A stretch of DNA of 64,000 nucleotides from CBDHDN01 sp965261585 (GCA_965261585.1 CBDHDN010000043.1:59198-123197); one strand, 5' to 3'; counted from the stretch's first letter, positions 43,495-52,221 are shown. Program-made: numbers and translations. Notes: a model not told the origin generated them from the letters alone.

Positions 43495-44837
43495 GGCGCA
43501 GCCCCCGAAGAGGTTCCGATGTCGATGCGCTCGCCCCAGGGTTCGCGGTTCCAGTCGCCGGGCGGTTGGGCATAATTTGCCCAGAAGACAGGGAAGCTTG
43601 GCTCGTCCTCCGGGTAGCTCGAACACAGCATGTCGGTGAGGTAGAGGCAGACGCCGGGCTGGATGTCGTGCTCTTCGAGCCAGGCGAAGCCCGGCCGGTA
43701 GTCGGTCCCGCCCCTTCCCCTGATCGCGATCTCGTCGGGCAGGTCCGAGGCGGCGTATTCGGCGGCGTCCTGCACCGCGGCGTCGACCTGCAGAAGGATG
43801 ACGCGCTCCGGCTGGAGCTCGCTCGCGACTTCCCGCACCTCGGCCCAGAACTCCGCCAGCGTCCCGGCCGGCAGCGAGCCGGAGGTGTCGACGATGACGG
43901 CGATCGTGTCGATGCCCTCGGAACGGATCGACGGCAGGTAGAGGCCCGAGTCGATGAAGCGCCGGTTGGGCAAGCTCCAGGAATAGTCGCTCTTCGAGGC
44001 GTCCGTCATGTGGCGGCGAAGGAGCGTCCGCCAGTCGACGGTGCTCCCATGCGCACCGCGGACCGTCTCTTCGACGGCGCCCGGCAACCTGCCCTGGGCC
44101 TTGGCGAGGCTGGCAGCCTGGTGCATGGCCTCGTCCCAGGCCTGCTCTTCGGCGGCGATATCGGCCGGGGATGGGTCGGCCCCGTTCTCCCCGCCGGCGG
44201 CGGGCGCGTCCATGACCTCGCCGGTGCCGGCAGGATCGCAGCTCGGCGGCACGTCGGCGCCCGTCTCCTGGCCGTCGCCGTCCTGCGGATCGTCATCGCC
44301 GGCGCCGTTGTCGGCCCCGCCTGAATCATCGTCACCGCCGGAGTCCGGGGATGGTGGTGTGCCGGCAGAATCGGCACCGTCTGCCCCACCGCCGAATGGC
44401 GCATCGTTGTCGCCGTCACCGTCGTCGGGGTCCGGCTCCGGCAGGCGGTCATAGGCCTGCTCGACGCTGATGCCGTCCCAGGCCTCGGCGTCCGGCGGCA
44501 GGGTGAAACCGGCGTCCCTCAGCAAACCGTGGGTCACCAGCTGGGAAGCACGCTGCCAGCGCTCCGGATCGCGCTCGCCCCGGCGCGTGTGGTGCTTCAG
44601 TGCGCACGCCAGGACGATCCTTGCCATGGCGGTCTCGATGACATGGGCATCGGTGTCGGCGATCCACCGGGGCGAATAGCGGATCTCCCGCCCGTCGCTG
44701 GCGACAGTATCGCGGCTCGCATCGGCGCGGATCGGCAGCCTCAAGGCGAGGCTGCCGAAGAATGACTGTTCGCGCAGCAATGCGGTGACGCAACCGCTGA
44801 CGCGCCGCGCGGATTCGCTGGTGACGCGGGCGGCCAT
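43491..44837 (-). CDS. VWA-like domain protein (DUF2201, CobT-like)
   Basis: 448 residues. N-terminal helical putative-metallopeptidase-like region (VIETAMARIVLACALKHHTR), a long acidic low-complexity linker (Asp/Gly-rich, about 130-230) and a C-terminal VWA-like fold with VIVDTSGSLPAGTLAEFWAE (degenerate MIDAS DxSxS), VILLQVDAAVQDA and RGGTDYRPGFAWLEE. VWA proteins of this kind work with MoxR/CobS-type AAA ATPases. A truncated ATPase-like fragment lies upstream at 45775-46040. ATG 44837 overlaps the stop of the DUF3150 gene (TGATG). Confidence 0.8.
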   Translation of the reverse strand: MAARVTSESARRVSGCVTALLREQSFFGSLALRLPIRADASRDTVASDGREIRYSPRWIADTDAHVIETAMARIVLACALKHHTRRGERDPERWQRASQLVTHGLLRDAGFTLPPDAEAWDGISVEQAYDRLPEPDPDDGDGDNDAPFGGGADGADSAGTPPSPDSGGDDDSGGADNGAGDDDPQDGDGQETGADVPPSCDPAGTGEVMDAPAAGGENGADPSPADIAAEEQAWDEAMHQAASLAKAQGRLPGAVEETVRGAHGSTVDWRTLLRRHMTDASKSDYSWSLPNRRFIDSGLYLPSIRSEGIDTIAVIVDTSGSLPAGTLAEFWAEVREVASELQPERVILLQVDAAVQDAAEYAASDLPDEIAIRGRGGTDYRPGFAWLEEHDIQPGVCLYLTDMLCSSYPEDEPSFPVFWANYAQPPGDWNREPWGERIDIGTSSGAAP

Positions 44838-45748
44838 CACGCAGCCTTCCGATCGGGCTCGACCGCGGGGTCGGCGGAGGACCCGAAATATCCCGCGAAC
44901 TGCTCCATCAGCGCGTCGGCATCGTGCTTCACGCGGGCGCGGGCGGCGGGGTCGAAAGTCCGCGACGGGCGGAGGGAATCCGGCTCGACGCCGGCGATCT
45001 TCTCCTTCACCTGCTCGCAGAGGCGCGCAAGGGTGTCGTCGCCGAAGATGTTGAGACGCGGCACCACGTCGACCAGGCCCCGGATGTTCTCGATCATCGA
45101 ATCGCGGAATACCAGCGGCTTGCCTTCGTCGTCCTCGCTCAGCCGCTGGCCGACCCGCTCGATGGCCTCGCCGAGACGCCGGTACAGGTCGCCGACGGCA
45201 TCGTGCAGGCGTTCCTCGATCTGGTGCTCGATGTCGCGCTTGACCCGGTCGGTGTCATCGGAGGCGAGCTTCGCCATGAAGTGGTCGGAGTCCGGCACCG
45301 GGGTGATGCGGTAGCGGATCCCGAACTTGCCATGCAGCGCTTCCCTGGACGGATAGTCCTCGATGCGGAAGAGCTTGCCGAGATCGAGCCGGGCCTGGTC
45401 GATGTTGTCCTCGTAGTCCTCGATGAAGCGGGCGCGTTCGCGCACCATGCGCTCCCGGAGCCCGTCCAGAAGTTCCATGTAGTGCTCGTAGTTGGCGACG
45501 GTCAGCAGGCGGCTTCCCTGATCGTCCCACGGAAGCGTCTGCTCGTAATGCGAACTATGTGCCTTGCTCATGGTGGCGGTGAGCGCGGCGAAGGCGGCCT
45601 TGGGCAGGAGGCACTTGTTGTAGCGCCCGGCGCTGGCGGAGGCCTCGTGATGGACGGCGACATGGTTGCTCGCCTTGCGGTCGTAGAGCCGGCCCGACCA
45701 GGCGCTGATGCGCAGGCTGACCAGCATGGCGTCGTGGGTGAGGTCCAT
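44837..45748 (-). CDS. DUF3150 domain protein
   Basis: 303 residues, soluble, helical. Seen: LVSLRISAWSGRLYDRKASN, MSKAHSSHYEQTLPWDDQGS, LRERMVRERARFIEDYEDNID, RIEDYPSREALHGKFGIRYR and GDDTLARLCEQVKEKIAGVEPD. DUF3150 proteins are typical of plasmids and phages, usually between a CobS-like ATPase and a CobT-like VWA protein. That order is kept here, with the ATPase decayed. ATG 45748. Confidence 0.82.
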   Translation of the reverse strand: MDLTHDAMLVSLRISAWSGRLYDRKASNHVAVHHEASASAGRYNKCLLPKAAFAALTATMSKAHSSHYEQTLPWDDQGSRLLTVANYEHYMELLDGLRERMVRERARFIEDYEDNIDQARLDLGKLFRIEDYPSREALHGKFGIRYRITPVPDSDHFMAKLASDDTDRVKRDIEHQIEERLHDAVGDLYRRLGEAIERVGQRLSEDDEGKPLVFRDSMIENIRGLVDVVPRLNIFGDDTLARLCEQVKEKIAGVEPDSLRPSRTFDPAARARVKHDADALMEQFAGYFGSSADPAVEPDRKAA

Positions 45749-45774
45749 GGTGTCGATCTCCCAAAATGGCGGTG

Positions 45775-46040
45775 TCACCGGGTGCGGGCGGCGGCCCAGC
45801 GGATGAAGGCGGGCGAGCGCTGCAGGTCCGGGTCGCGGCGGATGCAGGAACCGACCAGGAACTCGCCGATCTCGCGGCGCAGGCGCGTGGCGTAGGTGAC
45901 GATGGCGCCGAGATTGATGTCGTCGGCCATGCGGTAGAGCGAGCCGCAGAGGGCGATCAGCGCGCTGGCGTTCGCCGGCACCGCGGCGTTTTCGGGATCG
46001 TCGATGACCGCCCGGGGATGGGGCAGCTCGCGCCAGACAG
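45775..46040 (-). pseudogene. C-terminal remnant, probably of a CobS/MoxR-like AAA ATPase
   Basis: About 85 codons: RELPHPRAVIDDPENAAVPA, NASALIALCGSLYRMADDIN, AIVTYATRLRREIGEFLV and PAFIRWAAARTR. The pattern (PANASAL, then a short helical end) resembles the C-terminus of plasmid AAA ATPases that precede DUF3150 genes, but no Walker motif is left. It is joined directly to the PAPS-reductase-like fragment at about 46035. Identity as ATPase is inferred from gene order. Confidence 0.45.
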
Positions 46041-46574
46041 CCAGTCGAAGACCTCGCGACCGGCAACGCTCATGCGGTCGTTGCGCCGCCACGGAACTTT
46101 CCGCGCGCGCGCGGCGCTCTCGTCGGCGCGCATGCCCATTGCGTTCACAACGCGGCCGCCGAACCGGGGATTGGCCTTGAGATAGCGGCGCAGCTCGCGT
46201 TCGATGGGACCGGTCTTGAAATCCGACGTACACCACCGGATGGAATTCGAGGGCCACATGCGGCGTTCTTCGACGCGTTCGAGCCGGGTCTTGCCGGAAG
46301 CGACGGGCGCCAGGATCAGCGGTACGTCCTTGGGGAGAGTCACCTCGATATGCTCGACCGTGCCGGGCCACTCGACCTCGCCAAGGGGCGCGTGTACCGC
46401 CACGATCTGATCCTGCGGGACGATGCGCGCGAGCAGGATCGTCATGGCCCGCGAATCCTTGCCTCCCGAGGTCGAGATCGACACCAGGGCGCCCCGCCGA
46501 ATCATCTTCCGGCATTCGGGCGGTAGGAGGACTCGGAGGACGGCATTCCCGCGGCGGCGGGCGTGCGCGTTCAT
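45957..46574 (-). pseudogene. PAPS reductase-like (adenine nucleotide alpha hydrolase) protein, truncated
   Basis: N-terminal 175 residues of a plasmid PAPS-reductase/DndC-like protein: PP-loop SISTSGGKDSRAMTILL, VAVHAPLGEVEWPGT, SNSIRWCTSDFKTGPIER (Cys region) and GRRVVNAMGMRADESAARA-type block. About VFDWL the family match ends; the frame runs on as an alternative reading of the ATPase remnant to 45957. The C-terminal Fe-S or zinc region is missing, so it is probably inactive. The ATG at 46574 overlaps the stop of the upstream small gene. Confidence 0.7.
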
Positions 46575-46810
46575 GCCGGGCGACCGTCATGGTCGGTCAG
46601 GACCATGTCGTCGGTTATCGAAACGAAGAGCGGAGAAATGACGTATTCGGGTTCGCTGCCCTCCCCCCTGGGCGGGCAGACGGTCACGGCGGCGATCGCG
46701 GCCATGGGCCGGCCCGAAAGGAAGCAGCTAAAGAGGCAGAAATTCCCGGCCTCGCCGCCGGTCAGGGCCTCGAACGCGCGTCGGTGGTCTTCTGTAATGT
46801 TGGTGGTCAT
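46571..46810 (-). CDS. Small conserved plasmid protein
   Basis: 79 residues. Pattern MTTNITEDHRRAFEALTGGE, NFCLFSCFLSGRPMAAIAAV, then PLFVSITDDMVLTDHDGRPA. Closely similar small proteins of unknown function are common on alphaproteobacterial plasmids; I recognise the type but know no function. ATG 46810, ATGA overlap with the downstream PAPS-like gene. Confidence 0.68.
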   Translation of the reverse strand: MTTNITEDHRRAFEALTGGEAGNFCLFSCFLSGRPMAAIAAVTVCPPRGEGSEPEYVISPLFVSITDDMVLTDHDGRPA

Positions 46811-47071
46811 GGGGGCTGTCTCCCGGGCGGTGGCGCAGGACGACCGTTCTCCGGCCCTCGGATTCGCCCGGACCACGCCTGACCCGACCTCCTGAAGGCT
46901 GGCTGCGGACACGCGGCGACCGATGAACCGGGAGCGCTGGCCGGCAAGGGAAGGGCCAGGTGTGCCGATCCCGGACCGGATCGATACAGCCAGTGTTTCG
47001 TGCTACCTGTGAAAGGCGCGCTAGCGGTCGGTCGATCGAACGACTAAGCGGCGGGTGCGCAGGACGTATCT

Positions 47072-47374
47072 TTGAAGAGTGACCGCTTGAAGAAGTCGGA
47101 CATCGCCGGTCGTGTGGCAGACCGGATCGGCTCGAGCCAGTCGGCGGCCGGAAACGCGGTGTAGGCTGTGTTCGAGGCGGTGGGCGAGACCCTGGCAAAT
47201 GGCGAGGAAGTGAGGATCGCGGGATTCGGAACCTTCGGAACAAGAAACCGTCCGGCTCGTACCGGGCGCAACCCGCAGACCGGCGAGAGCCTGTCGATAC
47301 CGGCCTCGACCGCGCCGGCGTTCAAGCCGGGCAAGGCGCTCAAGGATGCCGTGAATGACGGCAACGCGTCGTGA
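47072..47374 (+). pseudogene. HU/IHF-family DNA-binding protein with an in-frame amber codon
   Basis: Nucleoid protein of the HU family. From TTG 47072: LKKSDIAGRVADRIGSSQSA, then TAG at 47162-47164, then AVFEAVGETLANGEEVRIAG, FGTFGTRNRPARTGRNPQTG and FKPGKALKDAVN. Both sides of the stop align with one HU fold, so the gene is whole apart from a nonsense change (for example GAG to TAG). A short product might start at GTG 47168, but it would lack the first two helices needed for dimerisation. Confidence 0.75.
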
Positions 47375-47786
47375 AACGGGCCTGGCCAAGGATCAGGGAC
47401 AAGCGAGGCCAGGGACGTCCGGGATGTTGAATCCAGGCGGTTTCGGTGCGATGACGGCGATCCTGGATGTCCGGTCGCGATGGCGGGGGAAACCAAGCAC
47501 GCTCAAGGGGTTGACGGGCGATTGCCGACACCGCTACCGGCGAGATGGCAAATCAGGCAGGAACAATGGGTTGCTATGCAGGGATATGGCACGCTTGGGA
47601 GGAAGCGCGGTTGCGTAAGAGACAAGCAAGTTCTTGGATTGGCCTTTGAGTTTGGTACAGAACCAGCGGTCCTGCTCCTCTGTCATCTTGGTCCCGGTCG
47701 GTATGGAGAGAACCAAGAAGGCGTCGTGCTAAGAGCGGCACATGGCAACTCAGGAAAATCGGGAAGCATCGGATGTGGTGATAGGA
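47375..47786. other. Region without recognisable genes
   Basis: About 410 bases between the HU pseudogene and the exonuclease stop. GC drops along it, marking the boundary between the plasmid backbone and the XRE/ImmA/exonuclease module. Short frames on both strands have no family-like content. I see no hairpin with a T-run for the exonuclease operon. Confidence 0.5.
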
Positions 47787-49193
47787 TCAGGTAATTTTTG
47801 CGCTGGCCTCATCAGATCGGTCCACGAGATAATTTTGTAGTTCAGCAAGCAATTTGGCATCTTCGCCGGAAGCGACGGCAAGCATATCGTTTGTGTCGGT
47901 GAGGGCCTTCGGCAAGGTCAGCCAAGGCACCGGGCCGTCTTCTCCCATGAGGCGCCGCGCAATAGCGACGTCGACTTTCCCGCGTACAGCGGAGAGAAGG
48001 GCGGAGGGAGCTTCTTCGTAAAGAAGTCTTTTTGCGAGTTTTTCTGCCCTTTTGTCGGTTAGGGAATCCAGTACAGAAGGCCGGTCAATCCAGTCCAATG
48101 TATGGAAGTGGTCCATAAGTGACTGATCTTCAGCACTAGTAAATGAGTCGTAAATTTGCTCTTCAACGTGAATGGACGCTGTGTGCTCCGGGCGGGTCGA
48201 TAAAAACGCGACCGTCAATCGTTGCGCAAATTGCTCATCACCTCTAATTTGGGCTGAACGGTCTCTGAGCACATGTTCGCTGGGCATGGCGGTACGTAGA
48301 TGCGACGGTGTATCCTCATAGGCCAGTAGCGCTGGTGAAGCATTGGCACGGAGGGAGCGCACCGGCTTAGGCCGCTCCAAAAGGCGAGCGGTGAGACCCT
48401 CGTGATCGAGTAGTACCAGTTCGCCCGGATCTATGGCAAGGTTGAATACGAGCTGCTCAGTTGCATTGTCCGGATTTTCTCCTATTCTGCAAACGATCCA
48501 CGAATAGGTTTTTCCATAGAAGATCTCGGTAAAGCAATAGAAATCATCTTCCTGTACAAAGTCCAGAACTGCTGATCTTTGTGCGAATCGAACGAAATTA
48601 GACCAAAAGGTATCTGCACGATCTGCGAGCATGCGGCAAAGATAGACAGTTGCCTCGACATCGCCCATTGCATCATGGGCAGAGGAGTGATTGGAGCCGT
48701 TGGCTGGGGCTAGAAGATCGAGTTTAAAGGTTGGTTTGTGATTGTGGCTTATTGGCACTGTCACGATGCCTGGAGCATACAAATGTAAAGACTGGAACAT
48801 GCGCAGACTGTCTGACCGAAAATTGCTGTTGGTATTGGTCAGATACGGCGCGTGCAGTGTTTTGTAGAACGCCTGTCTTAATAGGTGTTCATCGAACGAC
48901 AGCGAGTTGTGGCCAATAAAAACGGAAGGTGTCCACTCATCCAGCTTGGCCTTTATCGCGCGGACCATCTGGTAATGGCTGGGCAACTCTGGGTTGGTAA
49001 ATTGAGAAGGTCCGACACCAGTAACCAGCATTGCTCCTGGCGAAGGAACAACATAAGACAACAGGCGAGAACGGATCTCGAAGCGATCAAGTTCACGAAG
49101 TTCATGATCGGTCTTGATTGCTGCGAATTGAAGGATTTGATCGAAGTAGGTGTCTGTCCCTGTTGTTTCGGTATCGTAGAAGACAAATCCCAT
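47787..49193 (-). CDS. ExoI-like DEDDh 3'-5' exonuclease
   Basis: 468 residues. DnaQ-fold nuclease at the N-terminus: FVFYDTETTGTDTYFDQILQ (Exo I, Asp and Glu), FIGHNSLSFDEHLLRQAFY (Exo II, Asp) and SAHDAMGDVEATVYLCRML (Exo III, His and Asp). The rest resembles exodeoxyribonuclease I (SbcB) in length and layout (AIDPGELVLLDHEGLTARLL, LYEEAPSALL), with a helical C-terminus. GC is clearly lower than in flanking genes. ATG 49193 starts the conserved part. It is third in an operon with XRE and ImmA genes, not where a housekeeping sbcB would be. Confidence 0.85.
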   Translation of the reverse strand: MGFVFYDTETTGTDTYFDQILQFAAIKTDHELRELDRFEIRSRLLSYVVPSPGAMLVTGVGPSQFTNPELPSHYQMVRAIKAKLDEWTPSVFIGHNSLSFDEHLLRQAFYKTLHAPYLTNTNSNFRSDSLRMFQSLHLYAPGIVTVPISHNHKPTFKLDLLAPANGSNHSSAHDAMGDVEATVYLCRMLADRADTFWSNFVRFAQRSAVLDFVQEDDFYCFTEIFYGKTYSWIVCRIGENPDNATEQLVFNLAIDPGELVLLDHEGLTARLLERPKPVRSLRANASPALLAYEDTPSHLRTAMPSEHVLRDRSAQIRGDEQFAQRLTVAFLSTRPEHTASIHVEEQIYDSFTSAEDQSLMDHFHTLDWIDRPSVLDSLTDKRAEKLAKRLLYEEAPSALLSAVRGKVDVAIARRLMGEDGPVPWLTLPKALTDTNDMLAVASGEDAKLLAELQNYLVDRSDEASAKIT

Positions 49194-49208
49194 CACCAAT
49201 GCTCCAAG

Positions 49209-49742
49209 TTATTCCCAAGCAAAAACGTTACCCAGGCGAAATCGCATAGCCGCTTGGCTTACCTTGAAGCGTTTCGCCAAAGCGTTAACGGTGGCTTCTT
49301 CGTCTATATCAACCAGCTCGCCCTCGAGCGCCTCGAGGATAAGGTCGGTGGGCATGAGCAGTTCTGCTGCAAATAGATTGGCTTCCATCTCGGTCTCGTC
49401 GACGCCCATCGCAGATAAGGAATCACGCATCAACATTGGGAAGGCTTTGTCCACGTGCACTTCTTTGGAAATTAATTCCTTATGGAGAAGGAAGTGCCCG
49501 CATTCGTGAGCGAGGGTGAATCGCTGACGACTTGGATGATGTAGGGAGTTTACGCCGACAATCGGAACCGTCTCCCGCATGTAGATCATTCCCGAAAGCT
49601 CGACGTCAAGGGGAGAGAACCGTAGTTGGATACCTAGTGCTTTGGCGATGCGTGTAACCGGCACCGGCGGTGTAGCAACCTTGTGTTGTTCCAAAAGTGT
49701 CGCGGCGTGCCCGCGGATTATCTTTCTCCTCGAAGGCTTCAT
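49209..49742 (-). CDS. ImmA/IrrE-family metallopeptidase
   Basis: 177 residues. Zinc protease motif RFTLAHECGHFLLHKE (HExxH) and the downstream EMEANLFAAELLMP with the third ligand region; N-terminal VPVTRIAKALGIQL. The family cleaves or antagonises partner XRE repressors, often releasing mobile elements or toxins on DNA damage. The last 40 residues (DEEATVNALAKRFKVSQAAM) form the usual helix-turn-helix-like tail. ATG 49742 overlaps the XRE stop by four bases, and the exonuclease gene follows after 15 bases. Confidence 0.9.
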   Translation of the reverse strand: MKPSRRKIIRGHAATLLEQHKVATPPVPVTRIAKALGIQLRFSPLDVELSGMIYMRETVPIVGVNSLHHPSRQRFTLAHECGHFLLHKELISKEVHVDKAFPMLMRDSLSAMGVDETEMEANLFAAELLMPTDLILEALEGELVDIDEEATVNALAKRFKVSQAAMRFRLGNVFAWE

Positions 49743-50104
49743 GATTGCTCTCCAGGAGCGTTGGTTCCATGCTGGCGGCCGCTGCCACCCATTAGCCGAA
49801 TTACCTCTTCCCGCTGTTTGTCTGTAAGGCCTTCTTGAGGAAGCGGCACCTCTGCCGTGTCGATGGCAGGTGTTACACCTTCGTGTGATCCAGGCAAGAG
49901 TGAAACGGGTGTGCCCAGGTCGAGGGCCTCAGCGATCGCGTAGATGTAGTGGAGCAAGAAGTTTTGTCGGCCGGCTTCAATGTTCGCAATGGAGGCTCGG
50001 GACACACCTACCTGGGTGGCAAGCTGTTCCTGCGTCTGCCCGGCAGCCTTGCGGAGCCTTCTGATTCGACGCCCGATCTCGCGGTAGAGGTCTTGGCCGT
50101 TCAT
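49739..50104 (-). CDS. XRE-family transcriptional regulator
   Basis: 121 residues. HTH_3 domain: LYREIGRRIRRLRKAAGQTQ, EQLATQVGVSRASIANIEAG and RQNFLLHYIYAIAEALDLG. The C-terminal arm is Pro/Glu-rich and may be the site acted on by the ImmA partner. ATG 50104 is preferred; ATG 50143 in frame would add 13 residues. First gene of a three-gene operon with ImmA and exonuclease; likely its autorepressor. Confidence 0.9.
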   Translation of the reverse strand: MNGQDLYREIGRRIRRLRKAAGQTQEQLATQVGVSRASIANIEAGRQNFLLHYIYAIAEALDLGTPVSLLPGSHEGVTPAIDTAEVPLPQEGLTDKQREEVIRLMGGSGRQHGTNAPGEQS

Positions 50105-50145
50105 TCGTAGTTGATATCGGCAAACCCCGACGATGTCAATCATGG

Positions 50146-50481
50146 GCACAGAACGTTGTCCTGGTTGATCCGCGCGCCCGGCCAGCCACTGAGCCGCGCA
50201 CACCAGAGGCCGACGCGGGGATGAAGGACCGTGCGCGCCACATGGCGGTCCGACTTCCACGCGTTGCAGATCTGGCGTGTGAGGTCCGCGGCGTCCCTCC
50301 CTTCGCGCCAGTTCCACTCGTCGGGGCAAAGGCCAGTCTCGAACTCGCCACGGAAGAGCGGCCCAAATCGCGTGGCCAGGTGGGCAGCAGCCTCGGGTTA
50401 GATGAGTCGTTCGACGACGAGGAAGCCATCCCGGCGAAAGCGTTGAATATCTGAAGAACTCGGCTCTTCGATCAGAAACAT
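50146..50481 (-). pseudogene. Phytanoyl-CoA dioxygenase family fragment with a nonsense codon
   Basis: Start ATG 50481: MFLIEEPSSSDIQRFRRDGF, LVVERLI, then TAA at 50398-50400; the same frame goes on with PEAAAHLATRFGPLFRGEFE, CPDEWNWREGRDAADLTRQI, CNAWKSDRHVARTVLHPRVG and ARINQDNV. These are the N-terminal blocks of PhyH-like Fe(II)/2-oxoglutarate dioxygenases. It is cut at about 50146, just where the XRE operon promoter region begins, so the XRE module may have landed in this gene. Confidence 0.7.
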
Positions 50482-50869
50482 GGCTCCTCTCGTACCTCGG
50501 TGTTGCTCGGCGCCCAAGTTTGACCCCACGGTGCCACGGAAAATCAATGGGTGAGCGTACCGATCAGCGTTCAACCTGCAAGCCGACCAACATGTCGTGG
50601 AACTGGGATACTCTGGTCTGGCTGAGATGCTGGCCGGCAATGCCGCAAACCAATTGAGCGTTCATGCGCTGAGAGCCCCCGCAACGCCGATGGAGTCCCG
50701 ATAGATGACGCCCGAAACACTGACCCGTGCCTATCCGGTTAACGCACACACCCACAACATGTAGTGTATCCTGTCGCTGGCATCCCCTGTCCGTCACCGA
50801 AACACGTGCGCAATGCGCGGGATTTCCGTCTGCACGGCCGCAATGCGCCCGTCCGGGCGCCCGGACGGC
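50482..50869. other. Region without recognisable genes
   Basis: About 390 bases upstream of the PhyH remnant. Only short frames without family-like content are seen on either strand. It may include the promoter of the former dioxygenase gene. Confidence 0.5.
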
Positions 50870-51568
50870 TCAGTCCGGAGCGTCCCCGCGCAGCGATTCC
50901 TGGAACGCCCGGGCCTCCGCGACCAGCGCGTCGAGCTCCTTTTGGCGCCCCTCGCGGAGCATTGCGTCCCGTTTTTCGGTCGCCAGGAACCAAGTGTAGC
51001 GGAACATCCGCTCGATCAGCGGCGCCATCGACGGCGGAACCGGGCCCGAACCGGCGCTCTCCGGGTTCCGGGCGAGCGCCAGAATGCGCTCGCGGACGAA
51101 CTCGGCCGCCGCGATGTCGTGGGCAAGCGCCGCGCGCTTGACCTCTTCCCACTCGGAATCCGAGAAGCGGATGCTCCTGGTCTTGCGGACGTCTTCCGCC
51201 CGGCCGACCGCATTCTCGCCCTTCCTCGAACGTTCCGATACCTGGGCCGTATTCGAGACCACGCACAAGCACGGCCGCGTTTGGATAGCTCTTCTTTGGA
51301 AACGGCTCGGGTTCGTCGGGAAGGTTGAACTTGCGTCTCGCGAGCTCATAGGGGGCGAGATAGGCGCGGCCTTCGCATCATGTTTCGCCCGCGCCGCCAG
51401 CGTACGGTATCCACGATGCAGCGTATTCCAGTACTCGGCGCCCAGACCGGATCGCATCATCTCTGGCGGGAGGGGAGAGTACGACGGCCGCGCGTTTGCC
51501 ACCACGTCCTCCAGGGCACAGGCAAGCCGTGCAATCCAATCCGTTTCGTCGAAGGACGGATCCGTCAT
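50870..51568 (-). CDS. Ribbon-helix-helix protein, possibly a MobC-like mobilisation accessory
   Basis: 232 residues. A central block TRSIRFSDSEWEEVKRAALAHD then IAAAEFVRERILALARN is a ribbon-helix-helix of the kind found in MobC/plasmid mobilisation accessory proteins. The C-terminal helical part (MAPLIERMFRYTWFLATEKR) fits that family. The N-terminal 125 residues are less typical (ETDWIARLACALEDVVANAR at the start), so an upstream gene fragment may have been fused in frame. ATG 51568 is the first start. No MobP-type relaxase is nearby. Confidence 0.5.
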   Translation of the reverse strand: MTDPSFDETDWIARLACALEDVVANARPSYSPLPPEMMRSGLGAEYWNTLHRGYRTLAARAKHDAKAAPISPPMSSRDASSTFPTNPSRFQRRAIQTRPCLCVVSNTAQVSERSRKGENAVGRAEDVRKTRSIRFSDSEWEEVKRAALAHDIAAAEFVRERILALARNPESAGSGPVPPSMAPLIERMFRYTWFLATEKRDAMLREGRQKELDALVAEARAFQESLRGDAPD

Positions 51569-51814
51569 CGATGTTTTCTCACTGTCTCTCAGGAGTAACT
51601 TAAACTCTCGAGGTCATCGCCGCCGGTTATTCGAACGACCGAAGCGAGGGCGTGCTGCCCCGGGACCGTCGGAAGCCGGTCCAGCGAAATTCCAGGTGTG
51701 GCGCTCGTATCGCTCGCCTTCCGGCCACTGTCTGGCAGGAGAAGTCACCGGGATACACAATCTCAAGACAGCAAGTCACCCAAAAGACATTATAAAGAGA
51801 TCGTGTCCCTGGGA

Positions 51815-52135
51815 GTGGTGTAGCTGACGGCTGGTGGCCGCGCTCTCCGGCAAGGCCGGTTTGATCAGCGCGCCACGGCTGGCAGGCTGACCAGGGGATC
51901 GTCGCTCATCTGGCTGATGGTTTCCAGGGTCATGTACCTGGCGCGCTGAACGGCCCATTCGTCGTTTGCTTGACCAGGAGGGCGCCGACCAGACGGACCA
52001 TCGCGTCGTCGTTGGGGAAGATGCCGACCACGTCGGTCCCGCGCTTGATCTCGCCGTTGAGACGCTCGATCGGGCTCGTGATGTGGAGCTTGGTCCGGTG
52101 CTCCTTAGGGAAGGTCGGCGACAACATTGAACGGG
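51815..52135 (-). pseudogene. IS256-family transposase, C-terminal fragment
   Basis: Reading on the minus strand: FPKEHRTKLHITSPIERLNG, EIKRGTDVVGIFPNDDAMVR and LVGALLVKQ, then a one-base deletion and in the next frame EWAVQRARYMTLETISQMSD, DPLVSLPAVA and stop. This is the conserved end of IS256-type transposases. Downstream the sequence CTACACCACTCCCAGGGACA is like an IS256-type terminal region. The N-terminal two thirds are gone. Confidence 0.75.
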
Positions 52136-52221
52136 ATTTGGAGGTTGTAGAATAGCGGCGGGCTATCTTGGATGATTCGCCGCAAGGCCGGACGGAATCC
52201 GGCCTTCGCGGCGCGTCGTTA

